Source: Nymphaea colorata (taxonomy: Eukaryota > Streptophyta > Magnoliopsida > Nymphaeales > Nymphaeaceae). From it: 64,000 nt of DNA. Under the pieces are notes generated by a model. That model was not told where the DNA came from. It did not search any database and saw only the letters and a program-made list of their open reading frames with translations. Position 1 is the stretch's first letter. Each line of letters starts with the position of its first letter. The stretch is taken from assembly GCF_008831285.2 (NCBI RefSeq), contig NC_045139.1, forward strand, positions 7,224,204 through 7,288,203, in the 5' to 3' direction. Of the stretch, positions 25,401 to 36,145 are shown in pieces. The translations under genes and the position numbers were made by a program.

Positions 25401-28400
25401 AGATTAGGGTTACACAAGTAATGAGATTACTCTCAGTGAGAGGAGTTTTGGCCTCACTGTGTGTTAGGGGTTACACAAGTAATGAGATTACTCTCAGTGA
25501 GAGGAGTTTTGGCCTCACTGTGTGTTAGGAGGGTACGTAAGTGGGTTTTAACTCTTAATTGCAGGATTACATCCCACCATCTACCAGCCTACCAGGCAGT
25601 GTCTGAACATGTCCAAATAATTTTAAGAAGTAAAAAAATTGCCTCCTTAAGGAAGATTTTACAACACAACCACAAAGAGAACTCCAGAAAATTCAATAAT
25701 AAAGCCCCATAACAAAATCTAGCTACGAAACAAGTAAATGGGAGTCCTGCACATTCAACTGAAAAGAGATACTTGAATATATTGGGAAGGTCATTGTTGC
25801 TCAAAGATGAATCAGAAGTTTAAAGAAATATAAAGAAATGACATTTTCATATTACTGTTTGGCTTGATTATAGAGCTCATTGATTATCACTTTACACAGG
25901 CCTCCTACATGCATTTTCAACAAAAAACAATGTAATACAATCCATGTAATAAGATCATACGAAACAGAACATTAATATTTTAAAAAGCTAGACCAACAGT
26001 TGGATTTGAATGATTCAGCAATCCTGGAAAACTTCAAGGCCTGAATTTGATAAGTCTCAACAGATGTGCTAGATGAAATGTGTCACATATATTAATACTC
26101 AAAACTGGAACCTTTGAGTGATCAGACATTAGGGATCCAGACTTAGTAAGATACAGTTCTTTCTGCTTAACATTTCTTTGAACTAAAACTAGATTTGGGT
26201 AAAAGTTTGGGAGCAAAAAGTGTTTTCCATGATGTGGACATACTTTTCTTTGTCTCTTTTATGCTTTTTAGTTAATTTTTTGTTACATCTTATAGATTTC
26301 AGCTTTATGATGTGGACATACTTTTATATGCCTAGATTTTGAAACGAGTTATGAAGAAAGACACATTGCCATGAGATCTTACCATGTAGTTCATTGTGAC
26401 TGTGATTTTATACTATATCAAAGTCTAGAAGATTTTGGACTGTGCAATTTCATAAAACAGTCTTTTTCCTTGTTCTGTCTCCATGTATACACTTAAAAGA
26501 AATAAAAAAAAATTGTCCCTAATACGTGCCCTCATGTAACTTTGTTGAGCCAAATTATGTCTACATATACTTTTTAATGGAACACTGGGAGAATACCAGC
26601 AGTACTTAGATATAATTCTGTAAAGGTGCATTTGATTGCCCCAGACATGTTATCTGGGAAGCTGAATGTCTGGGCCCTACTGGAAAAAATCCTGGATATG
26701 TTCACCAGGTTTAAAACATAAAGTGCACAGTTTTTTCTGGATTTTCACACCTGAAAGATTTTTCGCATTCAGGGTATCAAACATGGCCTAAAAGTAAAAA
26801 ACCTTCATATCTCAAAATCGTCTGATGATTTTCTTTTCTACCTTTTCAAGAGTGGGGTGTTTAATGAGCTCAGCCTACATAGACAGATTCTTTTCTTTTC
26901 CGGAGACCCTTGTCTTGAACATTTACACGTTATACAGTTAATTTGATCATCTATACACAGGATATATGCTTTAAGCTAATTTACATAATCCTAGCATGCA
27001 TGAGATGCTACTGATATGGCCAGGCCTTTCCTATCAAGTCACTAAAATCGAACACCACCATACAAAGCATCAGCAACCCAATCTACTTGAGCATAACATC
27101 AAGAAAGTAAATCCACCTGAGCAAGCTGCAGCAAAAATGGTTTCAGATAATTGTTACAAATGTATTTGGCTAAAATTTGGATGATATTTTAAGGAGGATC
27201 CAAGACTATTTGATGGGATCAAATAAAAGTCAAAGGGTTATGCACAAGCAAGAGACCATCACCTGATCAAAACAGAGGGATCACTCGGTATATGATAAGT
27301 TATGGCCACAAGAAATACAAGTAAAATATCTGGTGTAAAGAGTCAGTAAATCACTTAGAAAATCTGGGCCACCAAAATGTAAGTGAAAATAACATCCAAG
27401 ACAAATTGCAAAGTTCATGTGCATGTAGACGGAATATGTATGTTGAGAGATTGGATACCCAAGAGATGCTGCAAGCTCCTCAGATGGAACAGAATGTGGG
27501 TCCAGTCCTCTAGGCAACCGTGCATTACAAATTTGGTCATACTGACAACCAATGGAGACATCCCTTCTATCTCCCTCTGCAGAGACCTAAAAGGAAAAGG
27601 TTACAGAAATGGGAAATGATTTTCTGCAACAATTTGAAAAGAAAATTTACTTGCACCTTCAGCCCTACAAGATTATTTAACTGTACTAAGTGTAATTTTA
27701 ACATAAAACACACACACATAATCACATTATATCAATAGAAATAAAGCCAATGTTCTACATCCACATGTGATCCACTAATAATCCATCATTACACCAAGAA
27801 ACATGCAACAGTTTTGCCATAGCTTCATGAAAACTTTTGCCACCTATGAGCAAGTATCAGAGGAAGCTGACCAGATGAGTTGAGACAACTTACTCGTCGT
27901 TGTGGAAACAGTCTGCACACCTGCTTTATGACCACGGATTGCTTGTGAAGAAGTTCTGTTGTGATTGCCATCTACAGTCCATAAAAATCTCAAGATATGG
28001 TCACTGTTAGGCATTAGAAAAATAAAGTACTGAACATTGTAAAAAACTTACATGCCCCAAGCTCTGTGTGCAAATGAGATTAGGATAAAATTTTCCCAGC
28101 AATTCCACACGATTTCTTTCCAACTGCAGGAAAGGTACTTCTTATTAAGAATGTGCTTTAATTGGTCATAAAATCAAATTTTATAGATGATATGTGTGGA
28201 AAAGGAAAGTAAAACAACCTAATCCAACAGAGAGAGAAAAACAGAAAAAAGTAAATAAGGAGGTGAAATAGAAAAAGAAGCCAACCATAAGACGAGCTGA
28301 ATCCAGCAACTCAAAACGAGCCCTCAGTTCCTGCGACCTCTTTGCAACTGTTGCCCTACCTGCAGATAAATATTCATAGCAAAAATAATGAAATATCAAA

Positions 28401-31100
28401 CTTTATGGACACGTTACAGAATTTGCAATTACTTGCATCTGGCATAATGTGTTAGACAGGAGATGAGTGTACCTTTAGCAAGCTGTATCTCCATAACACG
28501 TAACCTCTCTTTCAAGTGCACAAGTTTCTCATTTTCAAGAATTCTCCAGTTATGCTGTTCATCTGCCTTGCGCTGGTTATAGTAAAAGACATAAAACAGA
28601 AGAACAGTGCCCCTTAAGTACTTCCCCATAGCCTAAACAACAAGATGCTTGAAACAAAACAAGAGTCAACAGTCAAGGCTCTGTTAGCATATTCTTTGTA
28701 CTGACAAAAGTAAAAAATGTTAATTCAAATCATGACTATGTCAAGAAAATCAAAGTTCGTTAAAACCTCAACAGAGACATTGATGAACTGATGAGCTAGC
28801 TGGTGTCATAGAGTTCAGTTGTGTGCTAACATAAATTAAAACATTCAAAGAACAAACATATCTTTTTGTTCTTTCTAGAAACAACTTCAGCCTTTTTATT
28901 TCTTTCAACAACTTTATTTTGTTTTCTTTGTTACTCCTTGTTCACTTATCCATTTTCATCCCTTTGTCTGGATGACATTATGATTGACTTGCCCAGCCAA
29001 TTAATTTTTTTTTTTTAATGTCCTATTCCTAATTTGTGATAAAAGTCATAAAACTACATTAACCAGATATTAGTGGCATAGGAGGGATGTCATGGACTCT
29101 TTACTAAGAGGAAAAGCATTTGGAAGCATCTCCAAGGATTGGTGGAAGACAAGATAAGTTATTTCATATGGGCACCCAACTAGCTCCACCCCCCTCCCCC
29201 ACGGGGACCGGCGGTGAGGGAAGAAAAGAAAAGGGATGAACTTAATGGCTGAGCATATCATAAACATCAGACAATGGCAGAAATAAAAACTTTGTAGATG
29301 GATGAAGAAAGGATGGTTTTACACTTTACAGTTTCCAGAAACAAAGAAGCATATGCAAAAGGGAAACTAGTGCAACCATCAACAAGAATAGCAACAGAAT
29401 GACTAGCAATGCCCATCTGTGATAAGCATAAAAGATTTAAACCCACAAAGGTGGTCCTAATTTAGGATATGAAAAAGAAAATGACAGACTATCCAAATTC
29501 AGTAGATAAAATTCAACCACCCATAAGAGCGATAAACAGAGATTAAAGGATGTTAACCCATCCATAGTCTATAAGTCATCTCTGAGGGAAGGAAAAACCC
29601 AAATTGTTTACATAAGATTTTTTAAGATCCTCAAATGTTGGAATTTCCACCAATTCTTGTCTGTAAATGAAAGGCAGTGTTAAGCTCTTATGCTTGGCTT
29701 CCAAAACCACTTGTAATAGTGTTGAAGTGACATCACGTGTGTTTGTACACAAATAATAATTCCTAGAGTCTAGAACTTATTTCTCAAAAAGTTTATCCTC
29801 GCAAGAGATTATGCGACACAAGGGGAAAAAAAGCTGATTTACAGAGCAAGAACAACAAATCAAAGTCAAATCCACAGAAAATAATCCACAATTCCACATC
29901 AATCTAAAAGGTTAGTTCATGGAAGGGATATGTTAACCTAGTACGTAGCAGAGACAAAAACACAACAACTTCACACATCATGGAGCTAATTGACATAGCA
30001 GCATTAATATAAACTGCTTGAAAAGGTATGCAATTTGCATGAACATCTAAACATTGGTCACAGATTAAAAAGGAAAAGATGCAATAAACCTTCACAATTA
30101 GTTTCCCACTAAGCTTCACATATGTACAGTCGCAAGCCTCACGTAAGACTTTCAGTGTCGCGTAATAATTATTAGCTCTGCAAAATGGTGAAACCATGAA
30201 AATTGTATAGTAATAGTAAACAGTAACGATAACAACAACAACAACAACAATAACAATCATCATCATCATCATCATAAAAAATTGAAGGGAAAAACTGCTA
30301 CTAGGAAACCAGTCAAAACTGCAGTTCGGATATTATGGCCTTACCTGTATTTTCAACTAAAGAAGGGTAATGCATTCACAATAAGTAACAAAGGGAACAA
30401 GCAGCTGTCATAAAATAAGGATGCAGAAAGTCTGGAACAAGAAGCAGCCATAAAATAATGATAAAGAAACAGAAAAGCACAAGCTTACAAAGGGAAGCAA
30501 CATAAAAGGTTGACTCATGGTGCCATTTTTCAGATTTATAGTTTGCTTACAGGATCCAATAGAATTATAGAACATATACAGCAACTCAAGAACATAACCA
30601 AAGCAAGTATTCTGATGTACAATGGAGAACAAGAGGAGAAATTGCTCCATAATCATTTTATTGGCTCGTACATTGTCAAAAGAGGACATGGTCTATGTGA
30701 TGGGATGACAAGGGTTTCATTGAGGCAAAAAGAAACACCAGAGTAAGGAAATTTCATGAATTGGCCACAACAGGCTTACCTGTAATTCACACAAGAAACA
30801 CAAATGGAAGGAAGATTTGAATTTTCACATAGGGCACAACTGTTGGCTTTTCTGGCCATGAGGAATTCTTTATTGCTTCTCCTTCCTACTTACGTGCATC
30901 AAAAGTGTAGGGACCACAATCCAACCACAGAGTTCATGGTCAAGCTATTCCAAACTGCGACAAAGGACCAAAGCATAAATTTAGTCACACATGAACTATT
31001 CCACTGTTTTGACAAAGTGAAAAAGTGCTGAAATGTAAGAAACCTTTCACACATTTGATATAGAAAGGTTCCTTCAAACAATGAACCGCTAAGATGCGTG
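13476..31100 (-). CDS. ATG14: ATG14/UVRAG-like autophagy protein (PI3K complex subunit), 5' exon unresolved
   Basis: Twelve exons join in consistent phase on the minus strand: 31100-31044, 30177-30090, 28572-28473, 28359-28286, 28123-28052, 27971-27894, 27586-27459, 16157-16085, 15936-15875, 15412-15032, 14050-13936 and 13676-13476 (TAA). They give about 475 aa plus an unplaced N-terminus. Seen: a coiled-coil-rich Atg14/UVRAG-type stretch ([46 protein letters not shown]), the conserved [18 protein letters not shown], a Ser-rich middle and a C-terminal [11 protein letters not shown]...[10 protein letters not shown]. This pattern is the plant ATG14 family, once labelled 'DNA-directed RNA polymerase II protein'. 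Known role: targeting of the VPS34-VPS15-ATG6 lipid kinase to autophagosome sites. The 11.3-kb intron 27458-16158 contains nested retrotransposons. The first exon is not phase-compatible with the obvious candidate at 32060-31990. Confidence 0.85.
13673..13678 (-). promoter_or_regulatory. Tandem (NAGNAG) splice acceptor of the last ATG14-like exon
   Basis: The acceptor reads TTTAGCAG|CTT on the minus strand. Splicing at either AG keeps the frame and adds or removes one Gln, because the upstream exon ends in phase 0. Such sites commonly give mixed isoforms. Confidence 0.6.
15522..15791. repeat. Direct tandem duplication, 135-bp unit
   Basis: Two adjacent copies (15522-15656 and 15657-15791) starting CTGATAAATAGATAC differ at only a few bases, such as ACAGTG/ACAACG. 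They lie in the ATG14-like intron between exons 15412-15032 and 15936-15875. A fragment of a third start (CTGATATAT) follows. Confidence 0.85.
16195..16435 (+). repeat. 5' LTR of the Ty3-gypsy element
   Basis: 241 bp beginning TGTTAGATTAGGGG and ending near CCACCATCTA, upstream of the PBS. It is recognisable again, with internal duplications, at 25244-25583. It includes a TATA-like TTATAAATA at about 16232. Confidence 0.8.
16457..17077 (+). pseudogene. gypsy gag remnant, 5' part
   Basis: ATG 16457 opens a Gag-like frame ([20 protein letters not shown]) that ends at 16912 after a frameshift near 16840-16880. The continuing frame gives [12 protein letters not shown], a capsid motif of plant gypsy Gag, and [10 protein letters not shown]. 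The frame is then cut by the copia-2 insertion at 17078. Not expected to make functional Gag. Confidence 0.75.
17078..17242 (+). repeat. 5' LTR of copia-2
   Basis: 165-bp direct repeat, TGTTAAG...TTATCA, with a TATATAAAG core at about 17180. It matches 22058-22222 with one visible difference. Confidence 0.93.
17255..17810 (+). other. Untranslated leader of copia-2
   Basis: GC-rich, CCGCC/CGTCGC-rich leader between the PBS (17243-17254) and ATG 17811. Its composition is like the copia-1 leader, but the sequence is unrelated by eye. No coding family recognised. Confidence 0.6.
17811..22050 (+). pseudogene. copia-2 gag-pol, disrupted
   Basis: From ATG 17811 the frame encodes UBN2-type Gag, zinc knuckle [14 protein letters not shown] (about 18568), protease [13 protein letters not shown] (about 18858), and integrase with [22 protein letters not shown] and GVAERK. 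A TGA stop at 20637-20639 replaces the conserved Trp codon at the start of the RT domain. The same frame then continues through RT (YVDDIIVTG, about 21080) and into RNase H. A 16-bp duplication at 21707-21738 shifts the frame, and the terminal part continues in the next frame to TGA 22050. Everything else aligns with an active-type copia polyprotein. Confidence 0.92.
22058..22222 (+). repeat. 3' LTR of copia-2
   Basis: 165-bp direct repeat of the 5' LTR, preceded by the polypurine tract TTGAGGGGGAG and followed by target duplication AGTAT. Confidence 0.93.
22228..24054 (+). pseudogene. gypsy gag 3' part, protease, RT and RNase H remnant
   Basis: Resumes the gypsy element after the nested copia. 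Seen: a zinc-knuckle-like [14 protein letters not shown] in which one Cys position is now Ser (about 22558), protease-end text [16 protein letters not shown] (22700-22750), then RT with [33 protein letters not shown] and FSDDILIYS (23260-23560). RNase H start [10 protein letters not shown] is at about 23950. A TGA at 23221-23223 interrupts the RT entry motif, and frames change between protease and RT. The sequence jumps from the start of RNase H toward integrase, showing an internal deletion. Confidence 0.85.
24055..25243 (+). pseudogene. gypsy integrase and C-terminal remnant
   Basis: Fragments in several frames: [18 protein letters not shown] (about 24150), [27 protein letters not shown] (24430), [21 protein letters not shown] (about 24550) and, near 24900-25160, [11 protein letters not shown] and [12 protein letters not shown]. 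The last piece resembles the chromodomain-type tail of plant chromoviruses. Stops and frameshifts at about 24342, 24745 and 25110 make it non-functional. A purine-rich tract ends at the 3' LTR. Confidence 0.82.
25244..25583 (+). repeat. 3' LTR of the Ty3-gypsy element, with two internal duplications
   Basis: 340 bp versus 241 bp for the 5' LTR. A 38-bp unit (from 25244, repeated from 25282) and a 61-bp unit (from 25410, repeated from 25471) account exactly for the 99-bp difference. It ends at CCACCATCTA as the 5' LTR does. Confidence 0.82.
25584..27458 (-). other. Host part of the large ATG14-like intron
   Basis: AT-rich intron between the gypsy 3' LTR and the exon at 27459-27586 (donor CTTGG|GTATCC). 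No coding family, RNA gene or clear repeat recognised. Confidence 0.6.
28573..30089 (-). other. ATG14-like intron
   Basis: Intron between exons 30177-30090 (donor AAG|GTTTAT) and 28572-28473 (acceptor ACCAG|CGCAAG). AT-rich; nothing recognisable inside. Confidence 0.6.
30178..31043 (-). other. ATG14-like intron with CAA/ATC microsatellite
   Basis: Lies between exons 31100-31044 and 30177-30090. A short compound triplet repeat (caa)n(atc)n lies at about 30232-30275. No gene is seen. Confidence 0.55.
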
Positions 31101-31985
31101 CTGCAGCGTCAAAAGCACTAGGCTGACTCAAGGCAGTGGACCTTAGAAGAGCCAAATCTGAGACAAGTGCGTTGCCACAAAAATACAATAATTTGTCTAT
31201 CAGAATCAGACGAACATGTAGAAGAGAGAACTCATGATGACCAGCATGAGCCGTTTGATTACTTTGGTTCCTTAGCTTAGAGGTTGTCCTCACAAAGTAA
31301 CTTTCAGAATTAAATTAATAGTTGTCATCCACTTGTTAAAAGTTACGCTCGATGTTGCATCCAGTTAGCTAGCCATCCCACCAAATTGATGGGGGTGCCC
31401 CTATATTTCCTTCCCGAGCCCTATATATAGCGTGCACTTGAACTTTGAAACTCATTTTTCTCAATAAGCAAAAGAACAAATTAAAAAATTTTATACTTCA
31501 GAAGCTCACATATGGAATGCAGGAAGTATTTATGTTCAGATCATTTTTTTCTTAAATTCAGATATACAAGCTGCAGCAGGATGAAAATAATTCAACAAAT
31601 ACATATATGAAGATCCATCTAGTTACAAAAAGTTTAGATATTAGACGTTGCACAAAGGTGCAATTCTATTTGTGAAAATATCAGAAGCTGAAAAATACAC
31701 AATTTAGTAAATATACTGATTCGATTCCGTTATTTTCTAACAAAAGGGGCAAAAACATAAGCGACATGGAAATATAATTCAGCGATTATGGATAGAAAAT
31801 TACATATTCAAAACCCTCGAAAGCACTTAAATACCACGAACTAATGGACAATAACCTAACGCCATGCAGGAAAACAATGCATCGAGAGAGAAGAAATAGA
31901 AGTAGAAAGAAGAGGAGAAGGAGGAGGAGGAAACAAGGAGAAGAAGGAGAACAGGAGGAGAGTAATTGGTACCGTTGAGATCCAT
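31101..31985 (-). other. Putative first intron or 5' region of the ATG14-like gene
   Basis: A palindromic TATATATA-type element (CTATATATAG) at about 31420-31430 could serve as a promoter if transcription starts here rather than near 32100. A 102-codon minus-strand open stretch (31293-30985) has no recognisable domain and does not join in phase with the next exon. Confidence 0.4.
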
Positions 31986-32090
31986 GAGATCGTCTGCTTC
32001 TCCACCTCTTTCTCGGATTGCAGCACAGAGAGAGACGGAACGGAGGACCAACGCTGGCTCAATGGGCGACGGCTCCTTCTCATCTGAAAA
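31986..32090 (-). other. Candidate 5' exon / 5' UTR of the ATG14-like gene
   Basis: A minus-strand open segment reads DEKEPSPIEPALVLRSV and ends ADDLMDLNG before a possible donor ACG|GTACC, followed by a long pyrimidine-rich intron start. Its acidic, protein-like text and position suit a first exon. However, the reading frame has no upstream ATG, and the donor phase (1) does not fit exon 31100-31044 (needs 2). It may be 5' UTR with a start at an internal ATG, or the exon 2 boundary may be wrong. Confidence 0.35.
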
Positions 32091-32100
32091 GTCAAAACTA

Positions 32101-32339
32101 GCCTTACGTATTAAAAGGAAACGAAGTTTTTATATATTGATTCCTAAGTTTTATTAATTTAACAGAAAATGCACTCAAAGTTTAGTGTTTTTACTTTTAA
32201 CGGTCTATTTTCCATATAATTTCATGTGAGCATGATCATTAGGTTAGGACCCGTCACCCAAAAAAATCCTTGGTAAAAAACCTGAAGAGTTCATTCCCAA
32301 TACTTTTGCTTGGGCTTTGTTGATGTTAGCAATGATAGT
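32101..32339. other. Upstream intergenic segment of the ATG14-like gene
   Basis: AT-rich sequence upstream of the candidate first exon, presumably promoter-proximal. No TATA box was clearly placed and no gene is seen. Confidence 0.4.
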
Positions 32340-32712
32340 TAGGGCTGGGTACTCGACCCGATGGCCTGCGAGGTTCGATATTATTTTTTTATTTTATTTA
32401 TATTTTAATAATGATATATATTTTTATTATTAAAATATATTTTATATTTAAAAATTATTTTTTATTTTAATCAAGCCAAACCCAAACTCGAGTTTCAAGT
32501 GTTGGGTAGACCCGAGCCCAACTCTTATCAGCCCGGGTGAACTTGATGGGGCTTGATTCAGCTTGATATTATTTTTAGTTTAATAATGATATATATTTTA
32601 TTTTAAAAAATATTTTTTATGTTAACCAAGCCGGACCCAAACTCGAGTTTCAGGTGTCGGACAAACCCGAGCCAGACTCTTATCGGGCCGGCCCAACCCG
32701 ATGCTCAAGGTT
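32340..32712. repeat. GC-ended, AT-cored interspersed element with two internal repeats
   Basis: Two imperfect tandem units of about 190-200 bp share CCAAACTCGAGTTTCA and CCCGAGCC...ACTCTTATC blocks around AT-rich cores. The right end (CCCGATGCTCAAG) is the inverse of the left end of the element at 40996. Looks like a non-autonomous DNA transposon or MITE family; superfamily not assigned. Confidence 0.5.
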
Positions 32713-33695
32713 AATGATAGCAGTACACATTTTTAACTTAAATGCCACCCCCTTATCACTTAAAGCTGCAAAGTATCCATAAAAATCAAATTAGAAATGT
32801 GATTTTTCATGTGATTTGATCCTAACTATGCTACTCACTTTAAAGCATATTTTCCGTATAATTTTGGTCAACCAAAATAAATTAAAACTTAAGTTGTTGT
32901 TGTTATTTCATTAGAATCTAACATGATTTGGTAAAATGTTCTACAAAAGGAAGGTTTTTTTTTTAGGTAACACATTTAGTTAAATCGCGTATCTTGAATT
33001 TATGATCCAATTCCAGAAACTCATCTTTAGAAGTGAGGGAGAGACCCATTCTTTGCTGAACTTCTACTCAGACTGAGAGATCCAATTCCAGAACTTGCTG
33101 ACATTGTAAATAACATATGTTATACTGTAACCAGAATTGTACACTTAACTTGATTCATAGGCAAAGGAATGCAACCACACAAAATCCAAAGGCAAATTCA
33201 TTACATATTACATAGACGAAGGAATGCACCTACAAAACAAAGGCATTACAACCCAAATGCAAGTGGACTAAGTGAATTACTTGTAAAGACCCACTCATGA
33301 TTTCTTTCATTCATATGTACTTGGCTGATTTGGTTATGTATATAAACTTGTAATATGTTATGTAGTTAATTAGCTATTTAATAGCCTTATTTATTTATAT
33401 GTACATATGAGTCATTGCCAACATTTTTGTATTAAGGTTAATTTAGCTAAATTTGGTCTAATTCAGCTTACCACACCAAATATGTGATGTCGAGAAGTAC
33501 CAACACCAGGGTCGACACCAACGCGGACACTGGTGCAGCAGCTCTTTAGGCACACTCATAGATTGCTGCTTAGCCTGATCTCTATTTATATTTTCTCTCC
33601 CTTCTACTTGTATGTTTCCTGCTTCTTTTTATTTCTTTAATTTTTGCTTAATTTTGTAAAATGGGTGACAGTTTGTCACCCACTTTTGTTTCAAT
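32713..33695. other. Intergenic, no gene seen
   Basis: AT-rich intergenic sequence; no domain-bearing ORF or structured repeat recognised. Confidence 0.5.
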
Positions 33696-33699
33696 CCAG

Positions 33700-34010
33700 A
33701 ATTTGAGAGAAAAAGAGATAGCCGATAAAATGAGAATTCATAACAAAATTTGAGGACAAGAAGTTTCTTAGATACAAAAACAAACGGTAAAACAAAAATA
33801 AAAAGACAAAATATAAGACAACCACACAGTAAAATGAAATAAGAGAGGTGGGGAGAGAGTAGATAGACGGAGCGGCACAGTCACCCAGCTGTAGACGGAG
33901 GACGGTGCCGTAGTCGAGTAGCACAATAGAAATTTCATGCACAAGACGAGCCACAAAATCCGACAATGAGAAAGTGTCCCTGAAGACCCTATTGTTGCTC
34001 TCCTCTCAAA
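33700..34010 (-). repeat. Interspersed repeat, inverted copy A
   Basis: The reverse complement shares blocks with 38575-38865. Examples are GTGGCTCGTCTTGTGCA, a TTTTTGTAT...CTTGTCC...AAATTTTGTTAT block and CATTTTAT.GGCT. Family unknown; no RT or transposase coding is visible. Confidence 0.6.
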
Positions 34011-34038
34011 TGCGCCACAAAGAAGAAATAAGCCACAA

Positions 34039-34041
<3 letters not shown>

Positions 34042-34118
<77 letters not shown>
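34042..34118. repeat. (AT)n(GA)n microsatellite
   Basis: About 47 bp of AT followed by about 30 bp of GA dinucleotides. Antisense ORFs across it (YIYIYI, SLSLSL) are artefacts. Confidence 0.9.
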
Positions 34119-34122
<4 letters not shown>

Positions 34123-35000
34123 TTGCCATGGAAAAGTTTCTCTTGATGCTCCCACCATGGATAAACTGTAAAGTTCGTCAAACAGGCACAACATGTCGTC
34201 TATGGTCAAAGTATTTTGAAAAGATTACCCATGGGAAGAATTGTCCACCATGGCACCATTATTTTGTGTTTGGGTTGAAAGATAAGTTGTCCATGGATTT
34301 TTTTTTCGTGTATACAATTTCTCCTCCCAAAAGTCACTTTCCACGACATTTCTAGACAAGCTTGCACTCACCTCATCATACGAAACTTAAAATTTGAGTA
34401 CGAAAGGGCGCCTCTTGTAAATTACTAACGATTCAAGTGATCAATCATAATAAAAATAATTATGATGCCACACTAATTAATTTTGGTGGACAATAATTGA
34501 AGAAACTTTTCTAAGTAATGAAAGAAAAATATGCGATCTCCTCCAACGACTAAAAACATCTTGAATCAAGTCACTTGATTCAAAGAAAACAAAAAAAACA
34601 GTGATGATAAATGACTACATGAATGAAGAATGAGAAAAGCAAGATGGCATATAATATTTCACATATAGAGCCAAAAGACCTCTTAATTGAACTAAAACCG
34701 CTGCATCATATTTCAAAATTTCTCAGGGGAAGGGAAAGATTGGCTCGCAGCTCAATCTAAATTGTGATTTTTAAAATGAGTTTTTCCACTACATGAAGAA
34801 GACCCATACTTGTAATGTAATTAGAACTAAATTGTGATATTTCACATTTAGATTTGTTTAAGACATAAATTTGTGTTGTACCGTTTTCTTTAAAAAAAAG
34901 ACTAATTATATATGGATCTTGCTTTCATTTATTATAACTTTCTTCATTAGATTTTCTTTTCCACTAACAAGGATGAGACTGGAGAGAGAGTAATACTATG
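34119..35000. other. Intergenic, no gene seen
   Basis: AT-rich intergenic sequence between the microsatellite and the SINE. No gene or repeat family was recognised. Confidence 0.45.
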
Positions 35001-35228
35001 GTCTCAAGGGGAGTAGTATAGCCCGTCAGGCGGGTGGGTGCAAAGAAAGTATATCTCCTATTCGATTCCAGTGTGTGCTACTTTCTTGAACGGAAAATAG
35101 TGGCGCAATACTCTAGTTGACGGGTGTATCGTACCCAACCTAGGTCTTGTGATAGCCTAGGAGAATAGGAGGGTCTCCAATTTTTTTTGGGCATTAGGTT
35201 GTTAACGTGCTACTTACCCAAGAAAGGA
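35001..35228 (+). mobile_element. tRNA-derived SINE (family 1)
   Basis: Begins TCTCAAGGGGAGTAGTATAGC with a box-A-like TAGTATAGCCCGTCAGG and box-B-like ATTCGATTCC about 45 bp on. It shares GTTGACGGGTGT and CCTAGGT blocks with the other family members here. Imperfect flanking repeats TAATACTATG (34991) and TAACACTATG (35229) look like a target duplication. Confidence 0.65.
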
Positions 35229-35959
35229 TAACACTATGAAAAATCCAAATAAAGGCTTCAGACCAAATGTATTTTATTTTGCATCCAGTATATTAATCCT
35301 TGAAAAGGATTATTTGAATTTGATCACTAATTTCACAACTTCAAGGGTCCAGTCAAGAACTCCACCATCTTATAGAGAATCTTGGTTCATTTTTTTTATA
35401 CAATAACAGCAGACGTTGAATCGTTGATATCTTCTAACATTATTTTTAATTGCTTATGATTGGTAAAAAAATGATATCGGCAGTGATGAAGCTAGGAAAA
35501 TTGGCTGAAGCACTTGTTTATCATATATAAAATGCCAATATAAAAATACAAAAAATTTAAAAAGCTGGTGTAGATGTGGCCCCGCCACTGTGTCTAGAAA
35601 TGGATGCCAAATTGTCATATCAGACTATTTTAGGATTTTGAAATTCAAGATCGTCAACGGGACTCATATGATGTATCAAAATCCTAATACTAATAGTTGC
35701 GGGAAAATGTAAATATTACAAAAACAGTAACTATAATAACTTTTTAGTACTTTAGATAAAGATAATTATATTTCATACGGTTCTAAAGTTCATAATATTC
35801 ATATATTACCACGGAGACTTCTAGTTTTCTATAATTGCATTTTGATTTATCACTTTTTGATTGTTAATGCCTTAACCATGATTTTGGAAAATTTGAGTAA
35901 TGGGGCATGGCAGAGTGTGCATGTAGATATATATTATATATATAATAATAATCCACAAA

Positions 35960-36145
35960 AAATCCAAATTAAAGAAACATGAGAGGAAAATATAAAATCT
36001 AGGTGGAAGGGAAAAAACAAAAGAAAGAAACAAAATTAAAAAAAAAGTTTAAAGAAACATTGAGAGGAAAATATAAAATCTAGGTGGAAGGGAAAAAACA
36101 AAAGAAAGAAACAAAATTTTAAAAAAAAAAGTTTAAATATAAAAA
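35960..36145. repeat. Direct duplication, about 85-90 bp unit
   Basis: Two adjacent copies of an A-rich sequence containing GAGAGGAAAATATAAAATC and GGTGGAAGGG, differing mainly in A-run length. Intergenic. Confidence 0.85.

Larger units (their letters stand above)
16195..25583 (+). mobile_element. Decayed Ty3-gypsy element, host of nested copia-2
   Basis: Related LTRs at 16195-16435 and 25244-25583 enclose a PBS (TGGTATCAGAGCC at 16440) and Gag, protease, RT, RNase H, integrase and C-terminal remnants in gypsy order (RT before integrase). Without the nested copia (17078-22222) and one target duplication, the element is about 4.2 kb, so internal deletions are present. Frames are broken repeatedly. 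It is antisense within the ATG14-like intron. No clean 5-bp target duplication could be confirmed (GGCAA at left, CCAGC at right), so the right boundary may be approximate. Confidence 0.88.

Noticed and set aside
16190-25588. Possible target duplication GGCAA/GGCAG for the gypsy element
   Set aside because: The right-hand copy would lie about 9 bp beyond the end shared by both LTRs and is imperfect.
30985-31293. 102-codon minus-strand open stretch containing FYIKCVKG, resembling a Cys-rich ATG14 N-terminus
   Set aside because: Joining it to the next exon is out of phase; the alternative frame over 31100-31044 joins correctly, and this ORF starts with GTG.
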